DNA from: Persicaria tinctoria
Lineage: Eukaryota; Streptophyta; Magnoliopsida; Caryophyllales; Polygonaceae
NCBI GenBank assembly: GCA_037127255.1
Contig: JBANSL010000013.1
Span: 57,313,688 to 57,377,687, forward strand
Length of the DNA: 64,000 bases
Direction of reading: 5' to 3'
The position numbers were made by a program, and so were the translations under genes. The notes under the pieces are model-generated. The model worked only from the letters and a program-made list of their open reading frames with translations, was not told where the DNA came from and did no database searches. Shown in pieces: positions 12,901 through 24,010 of this stretch; the first letter of the stretch is position 1, and every line of letters starts with the position of its first letter.

Positions 12901-13285
12901 CTCTTTAAGGATATTAACCATCTCTAAGGACTTGCTTGTAAGGGTGCCAACAATCCAAGAACCAGACCTCGACTTAGCGGCCCCATGCTTTATGCTCAAG
13001 CTCCTCCTAGCACTGGGGGGCCCTCCCTGATTCGACACATTCATCTCAAACACACTACTAATCAGAGCGGACACAACAAACACAAGCACTCGCAACCCCC
13101 GACACTAGCAACCACAAGAGAACACACCCAAAAGCAATCACAAGAGACCACACCCAAAAGCAACCACACCGAACCAAACCAAACACCAAACAGAAACAAG
13201 CCAACAAAAGCAAATCGACAAAGAGGGCAAAAGTAAGACAAGTAATGCAATTGAGAAGTAGTGACAAGAAATTGTAAATCGATCA
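9917..13285 (-). mobile_element. RTE-clade LINE, near full length, decayed
   Basis: The minus strand reads in the order of an RTE element. First is an AP-endonuclease start (13095-12829, with EFACIQETKWVGNKA). Then come linker frames (12284-11742) and reverse transcriptase (11709-10984, with VFIDLEKAYDRV, GLHQGYALSPFLFN and FADDIVLVD). Last is the typical C-terminal region (10973-10536, with KVPLKLKGKFYKVV and MLYGAECWA). Several frameshifts and stops break it. Its 3' end carries a (TTG)n-like tail (about 9966-9983 in reverse complement). A 23-bp direct repeat with one mismatch, beginning AATGAAAGTTTCTTGAT, flanks it at 9894-9916 and 13286-13308. Confidence 0.88.
10229..10333 (-). repeat. Tandem duplication near the RTE 3' end
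   Basis: The phrase CTACTGACCTCCCTCCAAGA plus following bases occurs at about 10231 and 10299, a 68-bp offset. On the minus strand it duplicates the RGRPKNSWREV-like C-terminal motif of the RTE protein. Confidence 0.6.
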
Positions 13286-13677
13286 AATGAAAGTTTCTTG
13301 ATACTGTGTTGCAGTAGTTTCTTATATGGATATTGTGTTGCAAAAGTTTCTTGATACGATCCCACATTAATAAACAAATTAGTTTATTATCTTGTATCTT
13401 GGCGAATTAGTAATGAGTAGAAAGTAAAGGAAGAGAAAATGGCGAGAATCTATAAAAAGGAAAATTTACCTACGCTTGGCTTTTAAGAGGGAAATTACAG
13501 GAAAATTATTTTTTGTTCATATGGTGAGAGTGTTGTCGTCCATTGTTGAGACTTTAAATTTGATTTTCCCATCAAATTTCCCCAATTTTGTGAGATTCAT
13601 TTTCCTTCCCTTTCTCACTATTTTTATGTCTATTTTCTCATGGTTTCTAATCAAATCTCTCTAATTTATTTGCCCAA

Positions 13678-14108
13678 CAACAACAATAACTAATACCTCT
13701 GGGTCCCTGTCCTCTCCAAATCTGAACTGAACATACTCGGTCTTTGTCCTACTCATCCTGAAACCCTTGGACTCTAACGCCTCTCGCCAGTTTTCTAGTC
13801 TGCGAGCTAAACCCGATCTTGAGTTGTCCACTAGGACAATATCGTCAGCAAACAGCATGCACCACGAGACCTTCTCTTGGAGGGGCGCATAGATTGTGTC
13901 CAAAACTAGAGTGAATAAAAGCGGACTCGGGGCGGAACCCTGGTGAAGCCCCACTCGAACATCAAAGTACTCTGAATCACCACTCGGAGTTCTAATACTT
14001 GTCAGCGAACCCTCGTACATATCCCTGATAACTCTGATATACGACCCCAGTAGTCCCTTCTATATCAAGCATCTCCAAAGAAACTCTCTCGAAACATTGT
14101 CGTATGCT
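13678..14108 (-). mobile_element. 5'-truncated RTE LINE insertion
   Basis: A minus-strand frame (14020-13661) reads VGLHQGSAPSPLLFTLVLDT and then CMLFADDIVLVDNSRSGL, the catalytic part of an RTE reverse transcriptase with the FADD motif. A (TTG)n-like tail lies at the low-coordinate end. The fragment is flanked by a perfect 13-bp duplication, TTTATTTGCCCAA, at 13665-13677 and 14109-14121. It is therefore a complete 5'-truncated insertion event of about 430 bp, separate from the larger RTE copy beside it. Confidence 0.88.
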
Positions 14109-14199
14109 TTTATTTGCCCAAACAAGAGAAATTGATTCCTTTTATTTTTCCACTCACTAAAATCTCATGATTCAACCAAACATATTTCTAAGATCAGCC

Positions 14200-15241
14200 T
14201 TTTTTTTTAAGCAAGATAATAATTCAGTTTTCTAGACAAGCCTAGAGAAACCGAGAGATCAAACAAGTCGGTAGATGGACTAACCATCATGTACAACTGA
14301 AAGAAAATAACAGAAGCAAATGTCATAAAGGAAATTACAGAAGCAAAGACATAAATAAAAATGCAAGGAACGCACAAGTCATCCTACACTCTGAAAACAC
14401 AAGCTAAAAGGCGAACGATACGATCGGCCAAAGGGATAACGTACACAGAGAACTCTGGGGAACTTGAGCGGACACCTCGGACTATGGACTCAAAAGAGTC
14501 ATAAAATGTCGATCGCACGTCCACGACGTCATCGAACATGAGAAATCAACCACCGCTCACAATAAGCCTGCAACACAACAAGAACAATACAGTACACTAA
14601 CCCGCAAATTCAACCCCAAACCACACCATTTCTCAATCAAACCCCTAAACACTCGTCTCAACCCTCAATGACGATAACAATATCGTGAGCAGGTTACCCC
14701 AAGGATAAACCCAAATAGAGGCGATAAAAAACGAGACCAGGAAGCAAAAAAGAGCAAAAATGAACAAGCGGGTGAATGAACGAGCTAAAAAAAACCACCC
14801 CATTAAGAATTATTTTCCTCAAAAAAAGAAGCCAGCAGAAGCGGATACCAACATCAGGTAGCAAAGCTTGTATGATCAGAACGGCAGCGGGAGGGTGGAG
14901 CCAAAGAGGGACCGCTAGAGAACTAGCAAGGCGAGGAGGCAAACGACGGTAGGTGACAGAGGGCCAAAGTAATTGACTTTGGAAGAAGGGCTCGGTCGGA
15001 GTTTACAGCGGTGGCGGCAGGAGCGGGAACATAAAGCCCCACAAACTGCCGGAGAAGCAGCAGACCGAAGACGATGGGAGGAGGAGGGCCGAGGTGATCG
15101 GAGGCGGTTGCAGGCACCGGAGAATGATGAGCCATGTTGCTGCAGGGCAAAGGAAGGGTTGGAGCTAGAGGAGGGCGGCCGCGCCCAAAACCTCTCAAAA
15201 GAGAGCGTTTAGGTCTTTTGGATATACTCCTTACTTAGTAT
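14200..15241 (-). mobile_element. 1-kb LINE-like retroposon with poly(A) tail
   Basis: The segment starts with a T-run (about 14200-14208, a poly(A) tail on the minus strand) and ends in a GC-rich 5' region. It is flanked by a 15-bp direct repeat with one mismatch, TTTCTAAGATCAGCC at 14185-14199 and TTTCTAAGTTCAGCC at 15242-15256. A minus-strand frame near the 5' end begins MAHHSPVPATASDHLG and is proline- and leucine-rich with no known domain. No reverse transcriptase is present. It is probably a non-autonomous L1-mobilised copy or an internally deleted L1. Confidence 0.65.
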
Positions 15242-15422
15242 TTTCTAAGTTCAGCCCTAAAAACCGATTATCAATGAAGCAAATACTTCAGATTATTTTA
15301 AACATAAAATGCACAAAATGAATACCTTCAAACAAAAGAAACTACAGAAATGCAAAAATACCAATGACACCTACCAATCAACCAACCATAGTAATTAGTT
15401 TACACCAATGTCATTGCATTAA

Positions 15423-15641
15423 GCAAATATCAAGCAACATTCGACTTTCAAAATTTCTAGACCATCAGATACTAGGCCAAATTTTGAAGAGCTGGTGGCA
15501 TTTGATCGATTTCCAAGCTACCCTGACAACGATGCATTGATGACTCATATCAACATTAAATGCCCAGACATGGAAGTCAAGAACAATCACGACAGCAGTG
15601 TCCTCCCCTTTTCTTCTCTCAGGATTCGGCAATTGATCTAG
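15423..15641 (+). pseudogene. Exon-like open frame, unidentified
   Basis: Seventy-two codons are open on the plus strand between a TAA just upstream and a TAG at 15639-15641. The translation includes PNFEELVAFDRFPSYPDN followed by ALMTHINIKCPDMEV. Codon content looks protein-like, unlike the surrounding AT-rich DNA. There is no ATG near the start, so if real it would be an internal or terminal exon. I do not recognise the family. Confidence 0.25.
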
Positions 15642-18217
15642 ATGATTTACATAAGGCCTAAATCTGATCCATCTGGATGCAAGATTTTCAGTGTGCAGCA
15701 GGATCTTTGATCAAGGATTAGTATATGGATGTCCATGAAGATGCTTAATAATTAGAACTTAGCTCTCTTTTATTTAGCTCAAATCATTTCTTACTCTTCC
15801 CAATTCACGAAAAAACAGAGTTGAACAATCCTACCATCTCCTACTATTCATACATACAGAAAGTGATCAGGTACTGAAACCATAGCTAGTATCTACATAG
15901 GGGCTAGCAGCGAAGAATGATGATAATGACATCAGAATGATCAACTTCCACGTTTATCTTTGTTTCTTGTTGATAGCATTCAAAGGTTTTACTGATACTC
16001 CTCCTATAATGAAAGTAAAATATAAAACTAGCTACTTCCTATACGACTGTTATGTCTGTAAGAGTATTAAGCTGAAGACCATCACCCAAGCCTGTTTTGA
16101 CTCGTTTTAACCGAAGTCAAACTTTATCTTACTGCTCAAGCTTGTTGAAGTTTTAGTTTCCATTCATATCCTCAAATGAAACCTATAAGAGACAACATCA
16201 CTTGTACGGAACTTACAGTGAACTATGCTGAAGTGTTTCAGGGTAACAAATTCATCAGGCTGCGTGAACTGTGTTGATGTAGGCTAGCTTTTCCTCAAAG
16301 CTTGACAGTTCGTGTACATTATTAACATAAATAGTAGAATCCTACAAAAACAGAGTTGGTGAGGTGTCATATATTGAGTCACCGCAATAAAAAAAAAAAA
16401 AAAAGTTTGTGCATTATAACTATATAAGAAAGGTGCCATGAATTATAACAGAAAGTACATGCATTATTCAAACTAAATGTCCTTCACCTACTGTCAATGA
16501 ATATGGAATTCCACACAATTTTGATTGAAGTCTAGAAAACAGTGATTTTCAATGTTCCAATAATACGAGTTGTCGTTTCACTTTGAACAAGAACTGCTGT
16601 CACTTTGAAGTTCACAATCCAATATTATTATCCATTGGACTATTTCAAGTTCTTGAATGTGAGCCTAGTACCGAACTGAAACCAAATAATAATGATTAAG
16701 GACCAAGTTTTGTAGAATATCCATACAAGGCTACAAACTCAAGAAACAGAATGATCAACTTCCACGTTTATCCGGTACACAGAGTTTAGGGGTCAAGGGC
16801 AGGGGACAGAGGCCATGTAGGACGGCTCTATAAGCCTGCAGAGTCAAATGGAAAAGGTCCATATGGAGTCTAGAGAGGCAGAGACTTAAGAGGTTGCAGG
16901 CAAAATCATGTACGTGTCTTAAATGTCACGGAAGATTGATGTAGGAGTAACAGTACCAGCATGCCAAGATCGTGCATTGTGCTGTAACGTGGGCTCATTT
17001 TTGTGTCGGGTTCAGCAAGAAGCACCATCTAAAGCAAGACTCCCACACACCATGCTTAATGCTAATGTATTGGTTTTCAACTAGTCAAATGCACAGGGTA
17101 CCAAACTCCAAGGTAAGATAAAATTGGTTATTTATGATTCTGTCTGATTTTAACTAACCTCAACCACTATAGGTCGGCCCCCAGATCTTGAATAAGAACG
17201 GTAAGGAGATTGAGAGAGTTTGACATCCATTATTCTAGTTCATTCAAAACTCAATTCTTTCAGCATGCTTCATCCCCTGAAATCCATGTATTGATTCTTT
17301 GTAGCCCAACAAAGACTTCATGGAACCCTAAGGCTAATTCTAAGGTAGAAATATGCCTTTTGGGGTTTTGTAATGTAATATTTCATAATTCAAATTAAAA
17401 AAACCAACTTTAATATTTCCAATGATCCAATAAACCCTTTTTGGATTTCCCAAACAAAATATGACATAACTACTGATCACGATTCCAATCATACGACAAA
17501 ACTAGCATGACAAAAAGAAAAGCATTCATTTTCCCAAAAAAGTACAGAATCCATAACTACTGGTCACTATCCCAATCATATGACAAAACTAGCATGATTA
17601 AAAGAAAAAGTATTCATTGTCCCCAAGAAGTACGAAATAATGAACTTGAAGGTTATGAACTACTCACCTTCAATGGAGTGTTCATCACAGACAATAGATG
17701 AAGTTGAAGATACAGAATTAAAGCATATAGTCAATGCATACAAAGAGATAAATCTACCAAACCTAAATTCTTCATACCAAGTTGACATCAAGACTGTTGC
17801 ATTAACTAATTTTCAAAGCATCCCCTCTTCTTTTGAAGTTTTACTTGACAATCTCCCTCAATATGAAATTGCTTGAACTCTGACCAACTTACTGTTTTGT
17901 ATAAGAAATCTAGCATACAAGTGTCTATATCTTCTAAAGTCGAACCGCAGTTGCCTTAACATAGTGATATTATCATCTCTTACGAAAAATGAAGACTTCT
18001 AGTTCTACCTTAGTCTGGCTGAAGCTAATAAATAATCAGTGTACAAAAGAGTAACAGCTGAAACTCACATTACATGTAAATGAGCATCCATATTGGACAA
18101 GGGAAATGTCCAAAGACAAAATTATTTTTTAAAGTTATTATAGGTTTTTGGACTGGACTCAGAGTGTTGAGGAGTCAATACAAGTATGAGGATCCTTATT
18201 CAACACTGCTTTTAAGT
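15642..18217. other. Non-coding AT-rich DNA with small repeats
   Basis: No supported gene is visible. The 20-base word AGAATGATCAACTTCCACGT occurs twice, near 15945 and 16749. An imperfect duplication of about 85 bp sits at 17459-17630, built around ATGACAAAACTAGCAT-like phrases. The short open frames at 17507-17876 overlap this duplication and show no domain. Confidence 0.5.
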
Positions 18218-18230
18218 AATAAAACACTAA

Positions 18231-18695
18231 ATGCCCATTTGGTTGAAAATAATGGAAACAGCAAAGGAGAGGTAATGAATGCACTCCATTTTGATCTCAT
18301 TATTCATAAGCTGAATTTCTAATCTCAACTCATACTATCCACACTTTTTTTTTAAATAATAAAACACTAAGTGCCCATTTGGTTGTAACTCATGGAAAGA
18401 GCAAGGGAAAGGTAATGAATGTAATTTACTTTGATCTCATTATTCATAAGCGAAATTTATAATCTCACCTAATACTCTCTCCTTTTCCATAACACTTTTT
18501 CAATCCCTCTATTACATCCTCAATATTAAGCATGACTCATGAATTTCAAAATGAGGGATCTTATCCCTACCCTCATTCAGACTTCAGACACAAAAACAAA
18601 AAAAATGCACTTAGGAGGCATCAATCCACTCTTCATTCAAATTATGCTATCTGAAATCCCTTCCCTAATTCACATTATTGGAACCAAATGGTCAT
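18231..18695. mobile_element. PIF/Harbinger-type MITE with internal duplication
   Basis: The terminal inverted repeats match at 13 of 14 positions: ATGCCCATTTGGTT at the left and, in reverse complement, ATGACCATTTGGTT at the right. The element is flanked by TAA at 18228-18230 and 18696-18698, the three-base target typical of Tourist/Harbinger MITEs. The left 140 bp is tandemly duplicated (the second copy begins about 18371), so there are two left ends. Confidence 0.6.
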
Positions 18696-18698
18696 TAA

Positions 18699-20067
18699 AA
18701 GGATCTGCCACTCCAAGTCCAGAACACCATGTGGATGACTGAAAGTTACCAATCTTGCATAAGTATGCATGAAAGTAAGGATTGAAAATCTTAAGTATCG
18801 AGTTACAGCATTAAGCTCCACACCTTATCAAATTATAACACTCAACATACAAGTATTACTTGAAAACAATAAACTATCCAGCACATAGGCAAACATACCC
18901 CTAGAATTTTTTTCATGCCACAACTTTCAAGTTGCAAAGACAATGAAACGCATACCTAATTACAGAATTCTTGGAAGAAGATAGTTGCAACTTGCAAGAC
19001 ATGATTTACCTTATGCAGATTTTCATCATAAACATGAGTTATATATAGAGCCCTCCAGCCATGCCATTGGGGAATACAAGCAGGCAATATATCGCGAATA
19101 CAGTAATTCTCTGCACAGGGAAATACCAAAATTACAACTTCAGAAATATGTCAGGCAAAAATGCCTCCTATTAACCCCTGGTGCTGGCGAAATTCCATGA
19201 TTGAGGTATATAGTTCTTTGCATAAGATATGGTGCAGCACCAGGCAAAGTTATCTATAAAAAAAATAGTTATGTATCAAGATTTTAGATAACAAATCATA
19301 ATAATAAAAACACAAAATAAAAAAAGAAGCCATCACCAATAATACAACAAGAGCGTAGTAAGCAGATTATCTACCCAAGTATGACAATTCACAACTGCAG
19401 TCAGTTTGCTGAATGCATGTTTCTTCAATGAAAATAATAGACCTTCCTTTGGCACACATGAAAGGACACAAAACAACAAATATCAGGAGCAACTGAACAG
19501 GACAGATTTCACTATTTCATGAGTTTACTGATACTGCATTCTGTGGATTCTTGGGAATTATCCATCAGTTTGGTTGATTTTGCCTCATTGACACCAGATT
19601 TACACTGACATGTTAACTAAAAGGATATTCAAGGACTTATTGTATAAATCAAATGTACAAGTATAACAAGTTCAGGATTGTAATCACTTACAAACAGGTT
19701 ACCCAGCCTTGAAAAGATTAAAATGATAAGCCAGCCACAGGTCTGTCAGGTCCACAGTAGTACTGTATTAATCTGTATGTTTAAGTCTCACATCTTAGTC
19801 TATTACAAATCTTTCTAATCTTTGAAACATACCCCTTCCTCACTGTCAAATTATCATCTGCTGCTCACATGTATAACTATTTGATCCAACAAATGTATCT
19901 TCATCAAAGTCAATATGAAACACTATCCCTTCCTCAATGTTCAATCATCATCTTTTCATATAAAACACTATCCAATGATAACAAACACCACATAATTGAA
20001 GAAGCTCGATTTTAACACTGCAGACAGGGAAAAAAACTGATTTATAGATAGAAGTGTAGATTACAAT
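18699..20067. other. Non-coding DNA downstream of the trihelix gene
   Basis: Nothing here is supported as a gene. The part nearest 20067 probably contains the 3' untranslated region of the minus-strand trihelix gene. No clear polyadenylation signal could be singled out. Confidence 0.5.
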
Positions 20068-21249
20068 TTACAAGAATTCAGAAGGTGAGTTTGAATCCGG
20101 CTTGCCATCGTCACCTAACCCTCCTGGATGCTGCAAATTTTGCAGAATCTGAGGAGGCATAGCACCCAACCCTGCACTCAAACCATCAGTCGCTGAACTG
20201 AAAAACTGGCACATAAACCGAGCCATCATCCCAAGAATCTGCAATTGGTTCTGGCAAGCATTGGCTTGCATTTGAATCATCTGCTTCTCATGCTCAATTT
20301 GCATACTCACCAATCTTTCCCTCCACTGCAGCTCCTCCTCCTCCCTCTTCTCCTCCATCTTCATCCTCCATTGCTTCTCCTCGTCCTGTTCCTGCTGCAA
20401 CCGTGATTGCCTCTCAAGCTCCCTCCTTGCACACATAATTTGCATCTCCTCCAACTCCAATTCCCTGATTTCCAGTCCCTCTTCTGCATCTCTCATCCGA
20501 TTCTCCCTCAAATGTTCCTTTTCTCTCCAATCTTCCTCTCTCGATATCAATTCCCCTTCCCTAGCAAAATGTCTGTCACTTCTCCCCTTTTCTCTCCGGA
20601 CCATTGACTCCCTCAGCTGCAAAAGCTGAGCTCCCAACAAACTCAGCCTCCTCCTTTTCATCCTCTTCAACTGATCCGAGCCCAAATCGTCGCCACCTGA
20701 GCTCCCGCCACCATCCCCACTCCCAGCCTCCTCATCCTCTTCAAAACCCTCGCAGTCGATATCAAACCCTAAACCATACCCATTGGAAAATCTAGCATCG
20801 AAAACCCCGTTGCTTCCCTCACCGGGAAGCGATCTCTTCGAACTGTCCTTCAATTCGAGCTCGACATCCCCAAAAACCTCCTTATACATCAAGAAATTCT
20901 GCCAGTGGTTCTCCCCATCATTCCAATTGAAGTCGCCGTCGGAAGCCCGAATCTTCTGCTTGACGCCAAGGTACTGGTGGCGCATGTTCTGGACTTTGAT
21001 CGAGACGTCCCGCCATGACCACTTGAAGGGATACGAGACTGGGTCTCGGAGATGATGGTTGGCGTTGACATGCTCGGCGATCGGCTTGAATTTCTTCTCC
21101 CTGGTCTTGAGCTTGGCTAGGGTTCCTGAACTGAGGAGGTCGGAGTAGCTGGTAAGAAGGGTTTGTTCCTCCAGCTCCGACCACTTCTTCCTCTTCATGG
21201 GTTCGAAGGATTTGGCGGGGTGTGATCTTCGATCTTTCGCAGCAATCAT
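20068..21249 (-). CDS. Trihelix (SH4-like clade) transcription factor, 393 aa
   Basis: This is an intact single-exon frame. Residues 19-125 form a trihelix/MYB-SANT-like DNA-binding domain, with KRKKWSELEEQTLL (19-32), FKWSWRDVSIKVQNMRHQYL (75-94) and conserved tryptophans at W23, W77, W79, W109 and W116. An acidic glycine/serine linker follows (about 168-190), then a basic KRMKRRR cluster (195-201) likely to act in nuclear import. A long Glu/Arg/Gln-rich coiled coil (about 205-335) probably mediates dimerisation. From established knowledge, this layout matches plant trihelix proteins of the group containing Arabidopsis AT1G21200 and AT3G10040. It should bind DNA in the nucleus, but targets cannot be read from sequence. 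The first ATG is taken as the start; Met18 is an alternative. Confidence 0.92.
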   Translation of the reverse strand: MIAAKDRRSHPAKSFEPMKRKKWSELEEQTLLTSYSDLLSSGTLAKLKTREKKFKPIAEHVNANHHLRDPVSYPFKWSWRDVSIKVQNMRHQYLGVKQKIRASDGDFNWNDGENHWQNFLMYKEVFGDVELELKDSSKRSLPGEGSNGVFDARFSNGYGLGFDIDCEGFEEDEEAGSGDGGGSSGGDDLGSDQLKRMKRRRLSLLGAQLLQLRESMVRREKGRSDRHFAREGELISREEDWREKEHLRENRMRDAEEGLEIRELELEEMQIMCARRELERQSRLQQEQDEEKQWRMKMEEKREEEELQWRERLVSMQIEHEKQMIQMQANACQNQLQILGMMARFMCQFFSSATDGLSAGLGAMPPQILQNLQHPGGLGDDGKPDSNSPSEFL

Positions 21250-22495
21250 CTATCACGACTGCAATAATAAGCAATGAGATTTCACTTCTTGAGTACGGAG
21301 AACATTTTTTCCCAAACCCGTCAGCATGAGATATCTCTTTTTTTTTTTTTTACCGGCTTGTTATTGGGACGGTCTAAGACCATGTCTGTGCAACCGACGG
21401 TCAAACACACGAATCAAAACTCAATTCAACCAGATAATCAATTATTAATGTCACATTAACTTTTCACTATCTTTTCAACTTTTTATATTTTTCACCTACA
21501 ACAGAGAGTCGCGTGAATCAAAAATCTTTTATATTTATTAAGCTAAATGTTGATTTATTTTACTTAAATTTTTTTGTTAATGAAATTATTAATATTAATA
21601 CATATCATTAAAATAAAAAGGCATACAATTAAATTTAGAAATATTTTATTAACTTGATACACTAAAAAACACCCAAAAAAACTACACAACTTATGGTGTA
21701 AGTTTATGTTGATTTAGTGGGTATTGTTATTTAATGTTCAAATTTATGTATTTTTATGGTGTAAGTTTATGTTGATTTAAGTTAATGTTGTTTATGTGAC
21801 TATAAATCTTTAACATATAGTAACTTAGCGAAATTTCTTTTTCTTCCAAACATATGCAAAATGGGAGGGGTTTTTTTCTTCCAAACATATGATAAATCGT
21901 ATTCAAAAATAATTTTTTTTAATAAATAAATTATTCATGTAACGAATAAATAGGGGTTTTAATTTAACTAGTAATTTTCCCGAACCATGTTCGGGTTTTT
22001 TCGGTATATTTTCGATCGAACGTCAATTTTCAACCAATATACTTCTCACCTTGTTGTTCTTCGAAATCTTTGGTTGTCATGGTGAATTATATCAAACTCC
22101 CAAACTATATTTCATACCATGAAAAATAACAACTCGACCCAAACTATATCAAACTCCCAAACTATATGAAACTATGTTAATTAAGATGCAAGCTACATTG
22201 AATTACAAATACACATGATCCATAATAATTTCGTCCTTCACAACAAACTAAAGACTTTTACTCAGCACATTTCACAACACGAGCATGAAAAAAAATATGG
22301 TCATAACAACAGCAATGACATGTGTTAAACAGATCTAACAGCTACGCCATGAAGTAAGTATGGTTATAAGAACAACAATCAACCAACACAACTCAACATT
22401 AATAAGCATTAATCCCGAATTCCAATCCCAATTCCTCTCTCAATTTCTCCTTTTTTTTATTCAATCTCAATCATCGGGTTTCGCGGCCAGGGGAG
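21250..22495. other. AT-rich DNA upstream of the trihelix gene
   Basis: This holds the upstream region of the minus-strand trihelix gene and then AT-rich repeats. The phrase ATGGTGTAAGTTTATGTTGA occurs twice, near 21692 and 21757. No gene is supported. Confidence 0.5.
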
Positions 22496-22542
22496 ATGAT
22501 GACGGGCGGCGGAGTGCCAAGCTCTTCCGGCGGGAGCCCTAG

Positions 22543-22697
22543 GTTTCTGACGGCGTTGCAAATAGGATTAAGGAGCTGATTCGTTTTTTGGCTGCATAGT
22601 CGGTCGCGTTGCAAACAGGATTAAGGAGGGGAAGTTCACTCTTGATGGTGTTGACTACTCCTTGCCCATAAACAACCATCCAAATAGTCTCCATGGT
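22543..22697 (+). pseudogene. Aldose 1-epimerase exon fragment
   Basis: The plus strand from 22599 reads [17 protein letters not shown], then [16 protein letters not shown], ending at a possible GT donor. This is the conserved N-terminal substrate-binding region of galactose mutarotase (aldose 1-epimerase), including NNxPNSLHG. Just upstream, the VANRIKE stretch is partly duplicated (22555-22577 and 22608-22630) and interrupted by stops. A short GC-rich frame, MMTGGGVPSSSGGSPRFL, begins at 22496 in another frame. No further epimerase exons were found nearby, so this is a broken or captured piece, not a working gene. Confidence 0.7.
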
Positions 22698-23364
22698 ATA
22701 TATCATTCTAATTCATTTCAGGTTTCAACCTATATAAATTCGCTCTATGAATATAGTGTTTACAATATCCACAGCTTGTTTTTAGTCATATACAATTAAC
22801 CTGTTAGTAACATTAGAGTTTTCACCGTTCATAATCACCAAAAATACACTATACTGTGAGCATCAATCGTTTTGTAGCATGCGTCTGTCTCGAGTCAAGA
22901 AGCCTTAACTCAATCTTGTCTGTAAGTTTGATTCCTCAAAATTGCATTTCAAAATGTTATTTCAAAACCATAAATTCAGACAAATTGATTTCGGGAACCA
23001 CTAATCTTTTTTTCTCATGATTCTCTCTATGGCATTTCATCAAACAGGTAGAGTGCATGACTAAATGGTACTTCAAAACCATAAATGTCAGGAGCTTTTA
23101 TTCGTCTAAACTTTATATGTAATCAAATACATGTAACTTCCTGAAATTGAAACCCCTAAGGCCCTAACCCCTAATTGAGTTTGAATTGAGCCAAAATTAT
23201 CAACCTCGGATTGAACTCAAATACCACATTCAATCTAACCAACAAATTGAGTCAGAATTCATGAAATTGAAAGAAGTAAATTTTGACAAAACTGAAAACT
23301 GAAAATGGAATGAGGTGAATACCTCTTTTGATGAATTTTCTAGTTATTTCTAAAACCTAGATCA
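22698..23364. other. Non-coding DNA
   Basis: No supported coding region or structured repeat was seen. Confidence 0.45.
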
Positions 23365-24010
23365 ATGACAAAAAAAAAAGAGGGCGTTAAGGGTGCATAC
23401 CAATTGCCCTCCTCCCGGCGCCGACTGATTCCGCTAGTCCAAGATTCCAACGGCGAGGCGAGAATAGGCGAGTGGAGTTCTAGTAGAGCGACGGCCAGGC
23501 GGCAAATCCGAGCGAAGAATTCATATTGGATCCACGCGAGGGATGCCGTGGATCTGGTAGAGCGACGGTCTGACGGTTACGGTTGACAGTAGAGCAACCG
23601 TCCGGAGAGAGGAGATGCGAGGGAGGTCGTGGATCTGGTAGAGGGACGGTTCGGCGGAGAGGAGATGCGAGGGAAGCTGTGGGGGTGCGGCGCAGAGAGG
23701 GACCTCCACCTTCTCCGGATCTGGGTGCCCCGACCTCGAATCCGAGCGAGGGAGATGAACGGATGTGAGCGAGACTGCGATGTCGATTGTAGAGCGGCAA
23801 TGAAGCTAATGTGAGGGAGACGAAGGACTGGGTTAGGGTTTGGTGAAAATCAATTTTATCTAGGAATTGATATTGGGAGCAGTTGAATATATGGAGAGAA
23901 CGTGGGTGGGGGAAAAAGGTTGAAAATTTGGCTTCATAGAAGGACACGTGGCACAATATTTTGTTAAGACATTGCTTCTAAAATAATAAGTATAAGGGGT
24001 GGATAATTAT
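23365..24010 (-). other. GC-rich 5'-region-like segment with G-box, copy A
   Basis: On the minus strand this looks like a promoter and 5' exon. It has CCACCCCTTATACTTATTAT, then a G-box core CACGTG (about 23945), then CCAAACCCTAACCC and a GC-rich transcribed-like stretch with internal repeats such as CTCTACCAGATCCACG, ending near CAATTG|GTATG. A related segment is present at 27250-27395. Frames through the GC-rich part are repetitive (Pro/Ser/Arg) and carry no domain, so I do not call a protein. Confidence 0.4.

Noticed and set aside
13058..13377. Hydrophobic minus-strand frames (Val/Cys/Leu-rich)
   Set aside because: They lie at the RTE 5' end in a CAAAAGCAACCACA-type low-complexity stretch. 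Apparent membrane segments are a composition effect.
20407..21055. Plus-strand frames opposite the trihelix gene
   Set aside because: They are shadows of the minus-strand coding region and have no independent support.
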